The position numbers and the translations under genes were made by a program. From Microbacterium proteolyticum (lineage in GTDB: Bacteria > Actinomycetota > Actinomycetes > Actinomycetales > Microbacteriaceae): DNA of 64,000 nt. The stretch covers positions 370,227 to 434,226 of the forward strand of contig NZ_JACHXY010000003.1 in assembly GCF_014192415.1 (NCBI RefSeq), given 5' to 3'. The notes below the pieces were generated by a model. It saw only the letters and a list, made by a program, of their open reading frames with translations. It had not been told where the DNA came from and did not search any database. Below are positions 42,851 through 52,161 of the stretch, in pieces; within the stretch, counting starts at the first letter, position 1; each line of letters starts with the position of its first letter.

Positions 42851-44539
42851 ATGAAACCCGTCGATCCGCGGCTGCTCCGCTACGCCACCGCCTCCCGCGG
42901 CTTCCTCGCCCTCACCGCGGCGATCGTGCTCGCGCAGACGGTCGTCGTCGTCGGGTTCGCGTGGACGCTGACCACCGCGCTGGTCGGGGCGATCGAGGGC
43001 CGGCCGCTCGACGAGCTCTGGGGACACGTCGGGATCGCGGCATCCCTCGTCGTGGTCCGAGGTCTGTTGATCGCGGTCTCGGAGCGCGTGTCGGCGCGAG
43101 GCGCTGCGACGGCATCGCTGCAGCTGCGGGCCGCGCTGGTCGCGGCGGTCGGCAGACTCGGCCCCGCGTGGCTTGCCCGGCGCAACGCCGCCTCGCTCTC
43201 GGTGACCGCGGGGCACGGCCTCGACGCGCTGGATGCGTACTTCGGCCGGTACCTGCCGCAGTTGGTCGCCACCGCGATCACCATGCCCGTGCTCATCGGC
43301 ACGATCGCCCTCGCCGACCCGCTCTCGGGCCTCACCGTCGCTCTGACGATCCCGCTGATCCCGCTGTTCATGGTGCTCATCGGTCTCGCCACCCGCGGTG
43401 TCCAGCAGCGGCAGTACCGCACGCTCGGACGCCTTGCGGCGCGCTTCGCCGACACCGTCGAGGGTCTCGGCACGCTCAAGGCGTTCGGCCGGCAGCACCG
43501 GGCCGCCGACTCGATCGAGAAGATCACCCGCGACTACAAGCGCGAGACGATGACGGTGCTGCGCGTGTCGTTCCTCTCGGGCTTCGCGCTGGAATTCCTG
43601 GCATCCATCTCGGTCGCCATCATCGCCGTGACGATCGGCTTCCGCCTGCTCGCGGGCGATCTCAGCCTGCTCGTGGGGCTCTTCGTACTGCTGCTGGCGC
43701 CCGAGGCCTACCTGCCGCTGCGTCAGGTGGGGGTGCAGTTCCACGCGGCGAGCGAGGGGGTGGCCGCGACGGAGCAGATCTTCGACACGTTGGATGCTGC
43801 GCGGGAGGTCCCGACCCCGGATGCCGCGCACTCGGCGCCCGGATCGACGCTGGCGCTGCACGAGGTGGAAGTCGACCGAGAGGGCACCGCACTGCCGCGG
43901 GTGTCGCTGTCCGTCGGTCCGGGCGAGGTCGTGCTCGTGACGGGGCCGAGCGGCGTGGGGAAGTCGTCGCTGATCGCCGCCCTGCTCGGCTTCGCCGCTC
44001 ACGACGGCGAGATCCGCGTCGACGGGGTCGCCGTGCCGCACGCGCGCTCGTCGGTGGCGTGGGCCGGGCAGCGGCCGGGGCTCGTCTCGGGCACGGTGGC
44101 CGAGAACGTCGCTCTCGGCTCCGTGGCGGATGCAACCTCCATCGTCGCTGCGCTGACCGACGCGGGAGCCGCGGACATCGCCCCCGAGACGCCCCTCGGC
44201 GCGGGGGGTGCCGGACTCTCCGGCGGCGAGGCGCAGCGCGTCGCCGTCGCCCGCGCGCTGTACCGGGCCCGGGTCGTGGGCGCATCTGTGCTCGTGCTCG
44301 ACGAGCCCTCGAGCGCCCTGGATGCCGCGACCGAGGCGCACCTGTGGACGACGCTCCGCCGTGAGGCCGACGCCGGCCGCGGCGTGCTGCTGGTCTCGCA
44401 CCGTCTGTCGGCGCGGGCGATCGCCGACCGCGTGGTCTCGCTGCGCCCCGCGCGGGAGTTGCCGAAGATGGTCGCCTCCGCCGACCGCGAGGCGACGAGT
44501 CGCGGCAACTCAAGCCGAGCCGATGGGGTGCGGGCGTGA
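42851..44539 (+). CDS. cydD: Cysteine/glutathione-type ABC exporter subunit CydD
   Basis: A 562-residue half-transporter (six-helix membrane domain then ATPase) needed for assembly of the bd oxidase. Walker A GPSGVGKSS, signature LSGGEAQRVAVARAL, Walker B LVLDEPSSALD and H-loop VSHRLS are present. In other bacteria CydDC exports cysteine/glutathione or acts on heme. It starts 30 bases after cydB and overlaps cydC as GTGA. Confidence 0.95.
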   Translation: MKPVDPRLLRYATASRGFLALTAAIVLAQTVVVVGFAWTLTTALVGAIEGRPLDELWGHVGIAASLVVVRGLLIAVSERVSARGAATASLQLRAALVAAVGRLGPAWLARRNAASLSVTAGHGLDALDAYFGRYLPQLVATAITMPVLIGTIALADPLSGLTVALTIPLIPLFMVLIGLATRGVQQRQYRTLGRLAARFADTVEGLGTLKAFGRQHRAADSIEKITRDYKRETMTVLRVSFLSGFALEFLASISVAIIAVTIGFRLLAGDLSLLVGLFVLLLAPEAYLPLRQVGVQFHAASEGVAATEQIFDTLDAAREVPTPDAAHSAPGSTLALHEVEVDREGTALPRVSLSVGPGEVVLVTGPSGVGKSSLIAALLGFAAHDGEIRVDGVAVPHARSSVAWAGQRPGLVSGTVAENVALGSVADATSIVAALTDAGAADIAPETPLGAGGAGLSGGEAQRVAVARALYRARVVGASVLVLDEPSSALDAATEAHLWTTLRREADAGRGVLLVSHRLSARAIADRVVSLRPARELPKMVASADREATSRGNSSRADGVRA

Positions 44540-46236
44540 ACGGGCGGGTGCGCGGCATCCTGCGATCGGCGATGCCGTCGCCGAGACGCTTCGCGCCCGC
44601 GGTGCTGTCGGGCTTCGGCACCGCGGCGAGCGCGATCGCGCTGCTCGCGGCGAGCGCGTGGCTGATCGCCCGGGCGTCCGAGCAACCGCTGGTGATGTAC
44701 CTGTCGATGGCGGTCGTCGGGGTGCGGGCGTTCGCGCTGTCGCGCGGGGTGTTCCGGTATCTCGAGCGTCTCACCGGCCACGACGCCGCCCTGCACCAGC
44801 TCGCCGGGGTGCGCGCCGACCTCGTCCGCGAGATCGTGCCGCTCGCCCCCGACGGCCTCGCCCGCGCGCGCCGGGGCGGCCTGCTCTCGAGCGTCGTCGA
44901 CGACGTCGAGGAGCTGCAGAACCTGCCGCTGCGCGTCGTACTGCCCCTGGCGGTCGCCGCCGTCACCTCCCTCGCCGCGGTCGTCTTCACCGCGCTCGTC
45001 TCGTGGCCGGCCGCACTCGTGCTGCTCGGATGCCTGATCGTGGCGTTCGCCGTCGCGGTGGCCGTGGGCTGGGCGGCCGGAGCGCGCGCCGAGCGGTCGA
45101 TCGCGCCCTTGCGTGCGGCCGTCGCCGACGCCGTGCACGACCTGCTCGCGAACCTCGACGTGCTCACCGCGTACGGAGCCCTGGATGCCGCGACCGCCCG
45201 CGTCCGCGCCGCCGACGCCGCGCTGCGCCGGGCTGTCGTCCGCCGCGGCGGGGCGCAGGGACTCACCTCCGGGGTCGTATCGATGCTCGCCGGCATCGCA
45301 TCGCTCGGCGCCCTGCTCGTCGCCGCCCCCGCGGTGACCGGCGGTGCGCTGTCCGGGCCGGGACTGGCGGTCGTCGTGCTGCTGCCGATGGCGGTATTCG
45401 AGGTGTTCGGCCCCGTGCCGCTCGCCCTCGCGTCCTGGCGACAGGTGCGGGCCGCCGCCGAGCGCATCGCCGAGGCGGTGCCCGAGCGCATCCCCGAGGG
45501 TCTCCCGCAGGGCGAACCGACCCCGACCGGCGACGCCCCCGCCCTGGGCCGCGGGCTCGAGCTCCGCGGCATCCGGGCCCACTGGCCCGCGCGGGGCGAC
45601 GCCGACGGGGACTCCGGGAGACTCGTCGACGTCGACCTGCACGTCGGCCCCGGCGAGCGCGTGCTCGTCACCGGACCCAGCGGCGCGGGGAAGACGACGC
45701 TGGCCCACGTGCTCGCGAGGTTCCTGGACTACGAGGGGTCGTACACGATCGACGGCGTCGAGGTGCGCGAACTCTCGGGGGACGACCTGCGCCGTACCGT
45801 CGGGCTCATCGAGCAGGCACCGCACCTGTTCGACGAGTCGGTGCGGCAGAACCTGCTCTTCGCCCACGAGACCGCGACCGACGCCGACCTCTGGGACGTT
45901 CTCGCCCGCGTCGGCCTCGACACCTGGACGCGCGAGCGCGGCGGCCTCGACACCCCCGTCGGCGACCGCGGCGTCCTCGTCTCGGGAGGGCAGGCGCAGC
46001 GCCTCACCCTCGCCCGCGCGCTGCTGCGCGGATTCCCGGTGCTCGTGCTCGACGAGCCGACCGCGGGCGTGGACCCCGCGGCATCCGATGCTCTGCTTCT
46101 CGACCTGCTCGGCGCTGTGGGGCGCGAGCAGGCGGTGGTGCTCGTGTCGCACGTCGACGTGCCCGCGGGGCTGGTCGATCGCGAGGTGTGCGTGGAGGGC
46201 GGGCGGGTGACGGCGTCCACGCCGTCACCCCGTTGA
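44536..46236 (+). CDS. cydC: ABC exporter subunit CydC
   Basis: A 566-residue half-transporter and partner of CydD. Membrane domain residues ~20-290; ATPase with Walker A GPSGAGKTT, signature VSGGQAQRLTLARALL, Walker B LVLDEPTAGVD and H-loop VSHVD. It begins at GTG 44536, overlapping cydD by four bases. Its stop lies in the left arm of a 12-bp inverted repeat. Confidence 0.95.
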   Translation: MNGRVRGILRSAMPSPRRFAPAVLSGFGTAASAIALLAASAWLIARASEQPLVMYLSMAVVGVRAFALSRGVFRYLERLTGHDAALHQLAGVRADLVREIVPLAPDGLARARRGGLLSSVVDDVEELQNLPLRVVLPLAVAAVTSLAAVVFTALVSWPAALVLLGCLIVAFAVAVAVGWAAGARAERSIAPLRAAVADAVHDLLANLDVLTAYGALDAATARVRAADAALRRAVVRRGGAQGLTSGVVSMLAGIASLGALLVAAPAVTGGALSGPGLAVVVLLPMAVFEVFGPVPLALASWRQVRAAAERIAEAVPERIPEGLPQGEPTPTGDAPALGRGLELRGIRAHWPARGDADGDSGRLVDVDLHVGPGERVLVTGPSGAGKTTLAHVLARFLDYEGSYTIDGVEVRELSGDDLRRTVGLIEQAPHLFDESVRQNLLFAHETATDADLWDVLARVGLDTWTRERGGLDTPVGDRGVLVSGGQAQRLTLARALLRGFPVLVLDEPTAGVDPAASDALLLDLLGAVGREQAVVLVSHVDVPAGLVDREVCVEGGRVTASTPSPR

Positions 46237-46292
46237 GTGTCCAGAACACGCGGGGCGCTTCGAGAAACGTCCGAGTGTCGTGGACACTCAAC
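46232..46292. terminator. 12-bp inverted repeat after cydC, putative terminator
   Basis: GTTGAGTGTCCA (46232-46243) and TGGACACTCAAC (46281-46292) are exact complements with a 37-base centre that itself contains partial repeats of GTCC/GTGTC. It separates the convergent cydC and modC genes. The long loop is unusual for a simple terminator; it may be a small interspersed repeat. Confidence 0.6.
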
Positions 46293-46320
46293 CGGGCATC
46301 GCGGCGTGACGCCGCACAGA

Positions 46321-47466
46321 TCAGGCCACCGCGACGAACCGCACGCGATCCGGCGCGATGCCGAGGAGCACGACGTCGCCCGGACGGATCCCCGCCGCGT
46401 CGCCCGGAGCGACCTCCGCAGCCCCGTGGTCGGTGACGACCCGCACGCCGGTCGGGGTCGGCTCGAGGTGCGAAACAAGCGCCGGTGACCCCTCCCCCAG
46501 CCGTGCGTCAGCCGCGCGGAAGACGGCGGCCAGACGGGCGCCGTCGATGGCGGCGAGCGCGCGCGACGCGGCATCCGTGGACGAAAGCCGCAGCCCCTCC
46601 CGCTCGAACGCCCCGCCCCGGGCAACCCCGACGACGCGCTCCAGTCCCGCGATCTTCGCCGCCACCTCGGTCGCGGGCGCCGCCAGCACCTCTCGCACCG
46701 ACCCCTCCTGTGTCACCGAGCCCCGCTCGACGATCAGCAGGCGGTCGGCCAGCGCCGCGGCATCCACCGCGTCGTGGGTCACTGCGATCGTCGTGACCCC
46801 GTCGAGGCTCTCCCGCAGCATCGCGCGGATCTCGGATGCCGTCACCGCGTCGAGAGCGACGAGCGGCTCGTCGAGAAGGACGACCCGCGGCTGGGCGGCG
46901 AGCGCCCGCGCGACCGCGACGCGCTGCTGCTCGCCACCCGACAGCCGGGTGGGGCGACGATCGCCCGCGCCCGGCAGCCCCACCCGCGCCAACCACTCGT
47001 CGGCTCGGGAACGGGCATCGGATGCCGAGACCCCGGCCGCCCGCGGACCGAAGGCGACGTTCTCACGCGCGGTGAGGTGCGGGAAGAGCCGGGCGTCCTG
47101 CCCGAGCAGGACGATGCCGCGGTGCATCGGGGCGGTGCGAAGCCGCGGGGGGCGGTCGAGCACCCGCCCGTCGAGCGAGATCTCGCCGCCGTCGAGGGGG
47201 GTGAGCCCCGCGAGCGCGTCGAGGAGGGTCGATTTGCCCGCACCGCTGCGGCCCATCACCGCGACGGTCTCCCCCCTCGCGACGTCGAGCGCGATGGCGA
47301 CGTCGAAGTCACGGCGGCGTACGACGACGTCGGCGCGGAGCACGGGGGCGTTCCGACCATCCCCGCCCCAGCGCGGCCCGACGCCGACCCGTGCGTGCGA
47401 CTCGGACACGGCGGCATCCGGGTTCGCCCCAGCCGGATCTCGGGCCTCCGCACCGCCCCCGTTCAT
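46321..47466 (-). CDS. modC: Molybdate ABC transporter ATP-binding protein
   Basis: A 381-residue ATPase energising molybdate uptake. After a ~45-residue N-terminal extension come Walker A GRSGAGKST, signature LSGGEQQRVAVARAL, Walker B VLLDEPLVALD, and a C-terminal molybdate-binding TOBE (Mop) domain from about residue 300. ATG 47466 overlaps the modB stop as ATGA. It is the last gene of leftward modABC. Confidence 0.93.
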   Translation of the reverse strand: MNGGGAEARDPAGANPDAAVSESHARVGVGPRWGGDGRNAPVLRADVVVRRRDFDVAIALDVARGETVAVMGRSGAGKSTLLDALAGLTPLDGGEISLDGRVLDRPPRLRTAPMHRGIVLLGQDARLFPHLTARENVAFGPRAAGVSASDARSRADEWLARVGLPGAGDRRPTRLSGGEQQRVAVARALAAQPRVVLLDEPLVALDAVTASEIRAMLRESLDGVTTIAVTHDAVDAAALADRLLIVERGSVTQEGSVREVLAAPATEVAAKIAGLERVVGVARGGAFEREGLRLSSTDAASRALAAIDGARLAAVFRAADARLGEGSPALVSHLEPTPTGVRVVTDHGAAEVAPGDAAGIRPGDVVLLGIAPDRVRFVAVA

Positions 47467-48242
47467 CGCCCCACCCCCGGGCGCCACCCGCGCACGAGCA
47501 GCAGGACCGCGACCGCGGTCACCAGCAGCAGCATCGACAGCGCCACGGCCGTGCCCTGCGAGACCCCGGCGCCGTTGAAGGCGGTGTAGATGGCGAGCGG
47601 CATGGTCTGGGTCACGCCCGGACGGTTGCCGGCGAACAGCGCGGTCGCCCCGAACTCGCCGATCGCACGCGCGAAGCACAGCACGACACCGGCGACGATG
47701 CCGGGCGCGGCCAGCGGGAGGGTCACGCGCCGCAGGATGGTCGCGCGCGACGCTCCGAGAGACGCCGCCGCCCGCTCGAACTCGACCCCCGTGCTGCGCA
47801 GCGCGCCCTCCACGGCCAGCACGAGAAACGGCAGGGCGACGAATACCTGCGCGAGCACCACGGCGGGCGTGGTGAAGGGCAGTCCGAGCGCGCCGAACCA
47901 GCCGTTTCGACCGAAGAGGTAGAGGAGCGCGACACCCCCGACCATCGGCGGCAGCACGAGCGGCACGGTCACGAGTGCCCGCAGCAGCGCGGCGACGCGG
48001 GCAGGGCTCCGGGCGATGAGGAGGGCGAGGGGGATGCCGACGATCGCGCAGAGCGCCGTCGCCACCGCCCCCGTCGACAGCGACAGCCCGAGTGCCGACA
48101 GCGCGGCATCCGAGGTGATGTCGCTCCACAGCGTCGCCCATTCGACGCGGGCGATGAGCGCGCTGAGCGGCACGAGCAGGAAGAGCAACCCGATCACCGC
48201 CGGCACGATCAGCCAGCGCGGGACGAAACCCGCCGATCTCAC
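47463..48242 (-). CDS. modB: Molybdate ABC transporter permease
   Basis: A 259-residue integral membrane protein with about six helices and the coupling motif EFERAAASLGASRATILRRVTLPLAAPGI, typical of ModB, followed by RAIGEFGATALFAGN. The GTG 48242 overlaps the modA stop as GTGA. Partner of ModC and ModA. Confidence 0.95.
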   Translation of the reverse strand: MRSAGFVPRWLIVPAVIGLLFLLVPLSALIARVEWATLWSDITSDAALSALGLSLSTGAVATALCAIVGIPLALLIARSPARVAALLRALVTVPLVLPPMVGGVALLYLFGRNGWFGALGLPFTTPAVVLAQVFVALPFLVLAVEGALRSTGVEFERAAASLGASRATILRRVTLPLAAPGIVAGVVLCFARAIGEFGATALFAGNRPGVTQTMPLAIYTAFNGAGVSQGTAVALSMLLLVTAVAVLLLVRGWRPGVGR

Positions 48243-49012
48243 GGTGCCTCGAACCCCGCGTCCGCGAGGATCCGCTGCCCCTCCTCCGACAGCACGAAGG
48301 CGACGAACGCGGATGCCGCTTCAGAATCCTGCGAGTCGGTGAGCGCCGCGATCGGATAGCGGTTGACGACCGCGTCGGCGCCCTCGGGGACGATCGCCTC
48401 GACGTCGTCTCGACCGACGACGTCGGTGGCGTAGACGAGCCCGGCGTCGGCTTCGGCGGCCGCGACCTTGGTGAGCACCGCGGTGACGTTCTGCTCGGAG
48501 CTCGCGGGGCTCACGGTCACTCCCGCATTCGACAGCAGCGTGAGCGAGGCGGCACCGCAGGGCACCTCGGGCGCGCAGAGCACGGTCGTGACGCCGGAGA
48601 GGTCGGCGAGGGTCTGGACACCGCCCGGGTTGCCGGGGGGCACGGCGATGACGAGGGTGTTGCCCGCGAAGATCTGTGGATCGGGCGCCTCAGCCGCCAC
48701 CTTGGACATGTTCTTCTCGTCGGCCGAGGCGAAGACGTCGGCGGGCGCACCCTCGCCGATCTGCGTCGCGAGGGTGCTCGAGCCGTCGTAGACAGCGCTC
48801 ACCGTGACACCCGGGTGCTTCTGCTCGAACGCCGCCGTGATCTCATCGAACGAGCGCTGCAGGGAGGCCGCGGCGTAGACCTCGACGGTCCCCGACAGGT
48901 CGTCGGACGATGCTGCGGATCCGGATGCCGCGGGGGCGGGCCCAGAGCTGGCGCACCCGGCGAGAAGGGTGGCGGCACCCAGAAGGGCGAGAAGACGCAC
49001 GGGTCGCGACAT
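48239..49012 (-). CDS. modA: Molybdate-binding lipoprotein
   Basis: A 257-residue substrate-binding protein. The lipobox LLAGC (Cys about residue 17) anchors it to the membrane. The ligand-binding blocks EVYAAASLQRSFDEI, DGSSTLATQIGEGAPADVF(A)S and DAGLVYATDV are ModA-type. ATG 49012 follows AAAGGA. It is the first gene of modABC, so the operon promoter should lie in 49013-49227. Confidence 0.95.
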   Translation of the reverse strand: MSRPVRLLALLGAATLLAGCASSGPAPAASGSAASSDDLSGTVEVYAAASLQRSFDEITAAFEQKHPGVTVSAVYDGSSTLATQIGEGAPADVFASADEKNMSKVAAEAPDPQIFAGNTLVIAVPPGNPGGVQTLADLSGVTTVLCAPEVPCGAASLTLLSNAGVTVSPASSEQNVTAVLTKVAAAEADAGLVYATDVVGRDDVEAIVPEGADAVVNRYPIAALTDSQDSEAASAFVAFVLSEEGQRILADAGFEAP

Positions 49013-49227
49013 GGCATCCTTTCGGCGACGCCGGCGGGCCGCTCCCGCCTCATTATTCCGCATTCGCGGAACCAGAGGGTCTTCCGAGTCGCATCCGCGA
49101 GAAGTCCGCGTCTCGCCAGCACCTCCGCCGGCGACGCAACCGCACCCCGAACGATGCGAGGGGTGGACCGGCGGGTCCTGGCACCACACCGATCGGCAGG
49201 GTAGGAACGGGGGATGCGAGCAATGAC

Positions 49228-50073
49228 ATGAGCGACCTGGCCGGACTCGGCGACTTCCTCCAGCGACGCCGGGAGGCACTGCAGCCGGAAGACGTCGGCC
49301 TCGCCCGCGGTGTGCGGCGGCGCACGGCGGGTCTCCGCCGCGAGGAGGTGGCCCTGCTCAGCCACATGTCGACCGACTACTACGCCCGTCTCGAGCGCGG
49401 CACCGGCCCGACCCCGTCGGAGCAGATGCTGACCTCGCTGGCGCAGGGCCTGCACCTCAGCCTTGCGGAACGAGACCACCTCTTCCGACTCGCGGGACAC
49501 GAGGCGCCCTCCCGCCACTCCGCGACGGAGCACGTCAGCCCCGGCATGCTGCGCGTGCTGGACCGCCTCGACGACACCCCGGCCGAGATCGTGACCGAGC
49601 TGGGCGAAACGCTGCGCCAGAGCCGTCTGGGGACCGCCCTGCTCGGCGACGCAACCCTGCGCAGGGGCCCGGCACGCAGCATCGGATACCGATGGTTCAC
49701 CGACCCGACCGCCCGCGCCGCTTACCCGCCCGAGGAGGTCGCGGTCCTCTCGCGCGTCTACGCGGCCGGGCTGCGCGAATTGGTGGCCGCGCGCGGCTCG
49801 CGATCGCGCGCGGCCGAGCTGTCCGACGACCTCCGCCGCCGCAGCGAGGAGTTCGCCGCGCTGTGGGACGCGCACGAGGTCGGCGCCCGCCCGCCGGAGG
49901 TCAAGCGGTTCCTCCACCCCGAGGTGGGGCACCTCGACCTGTCGTGCCAGACGCTCCTCGACCCCGACCATTCGCACCGCCTGCTCGTCTACACGGCGCA
50001 GCCCGGGAGCGAGAGCGCCGAAAAGCTCCGCCTGCTGGCGGTCGTCGGCACGGCCTCCCCCGCTCCGCACTGA
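49228..50073 (+). CDS. XRE-type regulator with MmyB-like ligand-binding domain
   Basis: A 281-residue regulator. The N-terminal helix-turn-helix (FLQRRREAL...RRRTAGLRREEVALLSHMSTDYYARLERG) and the C-terminal MmyB-like domain (ending LDLSCQTLLDPDHSHRLLVYTAQPGSES) match actinobacterial regulators that control neighbouring SDR genes. ATG 49228 is chosen from the domain start. The SDR gene following after 129 bases is its likely target. Confidence 0.93.
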   Translation: MSDLAGLGDFLQRRREALQPEDVGLARGVRRRTAGLRREEVALLSHMSTDYYARLERGTGPTPSEQMLTSLAQGLHLSLAERDHLFRLAGHEAPSRHSATEHVSPGMLRVLDRLDDTPAEIVTELGETLRQSRLGTALLGDATLRRGPARSIGYRWFTDPTARAAYPPEEVAVLSRVYAAGLRELVAARGSRSRAAELSDDLRRRSEEFAALWDAHEVGARPPEVKRFLHPEVGHLDLSCQTLLDPDHSHRLLVYTAQPGSESAEKLRLLAVVGTASPAPH

Positions 50074-50202
50074 GACTGCCCCCTCGTGCGTGCGGATGAC
50101 GTGCGGCGCTGAGGGGTGGATCGCCGATCAGCGGCTGAGCGGGCACTGGCCCGCTCCGGACACGGGCGCGAGCATCGAGACATCGACGCGAAAGGACCGA
50201 CC

Positions 50203-51132
50203 ATGTCCCCCACCTCTTCCCCCCTCCGCGGCCGCCTGGCCGTCGTCACCGGCGCCAGCGACGGCATCGGCACGGTCATCGCGACGCGCCTCGCCTCTCT
50301 CGGTGCCGAGGTCGTCCTGCCCGTCCGCTCCCCCGAGAAGGGCCGCCGCGCGCTCGACGCCCTGCTCAGGGAGATCCCGGATGCCGTGGCCTCGACGCGC
50401 ACTCTCGACCTCGCGAGTCTGGACTCGGTGCACGCTCTCGTCACCGACCTCCGCGGGGAGGGCCGACCCGTGCACCTGCTCGTCAACAACGCCGGCGTGA
50501 TGACGCCACCGGACCGGCAGGAAACCGCCGACGGCTTCGAGCTGCAGTGGGGCACGAATCACCTGGGTCACGCGGCGCTCACCCTCGGGCTGCTGCCCCT
50601 TCTGCGTGACGGTCACGCGCGCGTCGTGCATCAGACGAGCATCGCCGCCCGCCGGGGGCGCCTGCGCGAGGACGCCATCGACGCCACTCCCTACGACGCG
50701 ATGGCTTCGTACGTGCAGTCGAAGATCGCGGTCGGTCTCTTCGCGCAGGAGCTCGAACGCCGCAGCCGCGCCCAGGGGTGGAAGATCACCAGCACCCTGG
50801 CGCATCCCGGCGTCTCGCCCACCAACCTGCTCGCGGCCCAACCCGGTCTCGGCCGCTCGCGCGAACTCGGCGCACGCCGTGTCATCCGGTTGCTCTCGCG
50901 CGTGCACGTCACCGGCACCGTGGCATCCGCCGCCGAACCCGCCGTGCTCGCCGCGACCGCGCCCGCGCCCGCGCCCGCGCCCGCAACGAGCGACGCCTTC
51001 TTCGGACCCTCGCGGCTCATCGGTGGTCCCGCCCGCTCGGTCGCACTGTGGGAGCCGTTCCGCGACGCCGCTGACGCGCGGAAGCTCTGGGACCTCACCG
51101 CCGACGCCATCGGTCCGCGCTTCGCGGTCTGA
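50203..51132 (+). CDS. SDR family NAD(P)-dependent oxidoreductase
   Basis: A 309-residue short-chain dehydrogenase related to retinol dehydrogenase/WW-domain oxidoreductase types. Motifs: TGASDGIG, NNAG, catalytic Ser in HQTSIAA and YVQSK (Tyr-x3-Lys). A run of Ala-Pro repeats (APAPAPAPA) interrupts the C-terminal third near residue 265. AAAGGA precedes ATG 50203. The substrate is unknown. Probably controlled by the upstream MmyB-like regulator. Confidence 0.93.
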   Translation: MSPTSSPLRGRLAVVTGASDGIGTVIATRLASLGAEVVLPVRSPEKGRRALDALLREIPDAVASTRTLDLASLDSVHALVTDLRGEGRPVHLLVNNAGVMTPPDRQETADGFELQWGTNHLGHAALTLGLLPLLRDGHARVVHQTSIAARRGRLREDAIDATPYDAMASYVQSKIAVGLFAQELERRSRAQGWKITSTLAHPGVSPTNLLAAQPGLGRSRELGARRVIRLLSRVHVTGTVASAAEPAVLAATAPAPAPAPATSDAFFGPSRLIGGPARSVALWEPFRDAADARKLWDLTADAIGPRFAV

Positions 51133-51241
51133 CGCTCGATCGCGCGGCTGCGAGAGTATCCGGCCGCGCGGGCGGCGCGGGTATCCCGCCGCGCGGGGCG
51201 CAGCTCGCTCCGCCGAGGTCGTGGCCGGCGTCATCCGCGCC

Positions 51242-51637
51242 TCAGGCGCGCGGGGCCTCCACCGTCACGACCGTCGCCTTCACCGACGCCACCGCGAGCG
51301 AGCCGGGCTCGAGCGCGAGCTCCGTCGCCGCTTCGGCCGACATCAGCGACACCACCCGGTGCGGGCCGCACTGCAGGTCGACCTGCGCCATGACGCCGTC
51401 GATCTGCACGCGGGTGACGATCCCGACGAACCGATTGCGGGCGCTGGACGCGATGCCGGTCGGGTCGTCGGGCTCGTCGGCGAGGGCGACCGCACGCTCG
51501 GCCAGCGCGGCGCCGGGGATCTCCACCGGCGATGCCCCGGTCGTCGGCAGCACGCCCTGATCGATCCAGCGGCGCACCGTGTCGTCGCTGACTCCGAGGA
51601 GCCGAGCGGCCGTCGCGATGCGGAAGGTGTTCGGCAT
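51242..51637 (-). CDS. Helix-turn-helix/TOBE molybdate-binding protein
   Basis: A 131-residue two-domain protein. The N-terminus is an excisionase/MerR-like helix-turn-helix (FRIATAARLLGVSDDTVRRW), and the C-terminal ~65 residues are a TOBE/Mop domain (SARNRFVGIVTRVQIDGVMAQVDLQ...ATELALEPGSLAVASVKATVVTVE) that binds molybdate or Mo-pterin. This layout is the actinobacterial counterpart of ModE and suggests a molybdate-responsive regulator of the flanking mod and moa genes. ATG 51637 is family-typical. Confidence 0.92.
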   Translation of the reverse strand: MPNTFRIATAARLLGVSDDTVRRWIDQGVLPTTGASPVEIPGAALAERAVALADEPDDPTGIASSARNRFVGIVTRVQIDGVMAQVDLQCGPHRVVSLMSAEAATELALEPGSLAVASVKATVVTVEAPRA

Positions 51638-52161
51638 CCCCCGACCGTACCGCCCGAGCTGGTCGGGGCGGACGCGAGTGGTACGCAAGGGGCTGGTCCG
51701 AGTTCTCACCACGTCGGGTTCCGCGGCGGGGTTCCGCGTCGAGCGGACCCGCGGCGTTCCGGGGCAGCGCGAGGTGGTCGTGACGCGGTCGCACGCGTAC
51801 GTGATCCGTCGGCTTGCCCCATGCGGATCCACACCGGAGCCGACGCCGACGCGCACACAGGGGTCGACAAAACCTGACCCTCGCTATGCAATGGACGCGT
51901 GACGGAAGTCGATCGCGATCTGTCCCCTGCCCGCGAGGGATACCGCGTGACCGTCCTCGGGGTGCCCAACAGCGTGAGCGCGTACTGCATCGGCGTCGAA
52001 GGCCTTCGATGATGTGCGACAACCACCCCTCCAGAACGCTCGGCGTGGAGCGCCTCGAGGCGCCGGAACCAACGTTCTCAGCGCGCCCGGAAACCCACGA
52101 AACTCCTCCTACTCCGTCTCGGCCCGCCCCCACCCCCGCAGGGCTGACCTAGGCTCAAGCC
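51638..52161. other. Intergenic region before moaA
   Basis: 524 bases without a supported intact gene. It contains the possible arginase-like remnant at 51899-52012 and several GC-rich inverted stretches (for example the GAGCGCCTCGAGGCGCC area near 52048-52065). I looked for a molybdenum-cofactor riboswitch before moaA and could not identify one by eye. Confidence 0.5.
51899..52012 (+). pseudogene. Possible N-terminal remnant of an arginase-family gene
   Basis: A 37-codon frame from GTG 51899 contains VTVLGVPNSVSAYCIGVEGL and then a stop. The block LGVPNS--AYC-GVE resembles the first strand and loop of arginase/agmatinase-like proteins (GVPxSxGxYxxGxExxP). Nothing downstream continues the domain. 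Probably a deletion scar; could also be chance. Confidence 0.3.

Noticed and set aside
40351..44364. A 1337-codon open frame overlapping cydABD in another phase
   Set aside because: Arg/Pro/His-rich shadow translation; the cyd proteins in the other frame carry all expected motifs.
41600..44401. A 933-codon open frame antisense to cydABD
   Set aside because: High-GC antisense artefact with no domain, no ribosome binding site and an Arg/Glu/Gln-biased composition.
51638..52161. Molybdenum-cofactor riboswitch upstream of moaA
   Set aside because: I could not match the expected conserved core by eye; a covariance-model search would decide.
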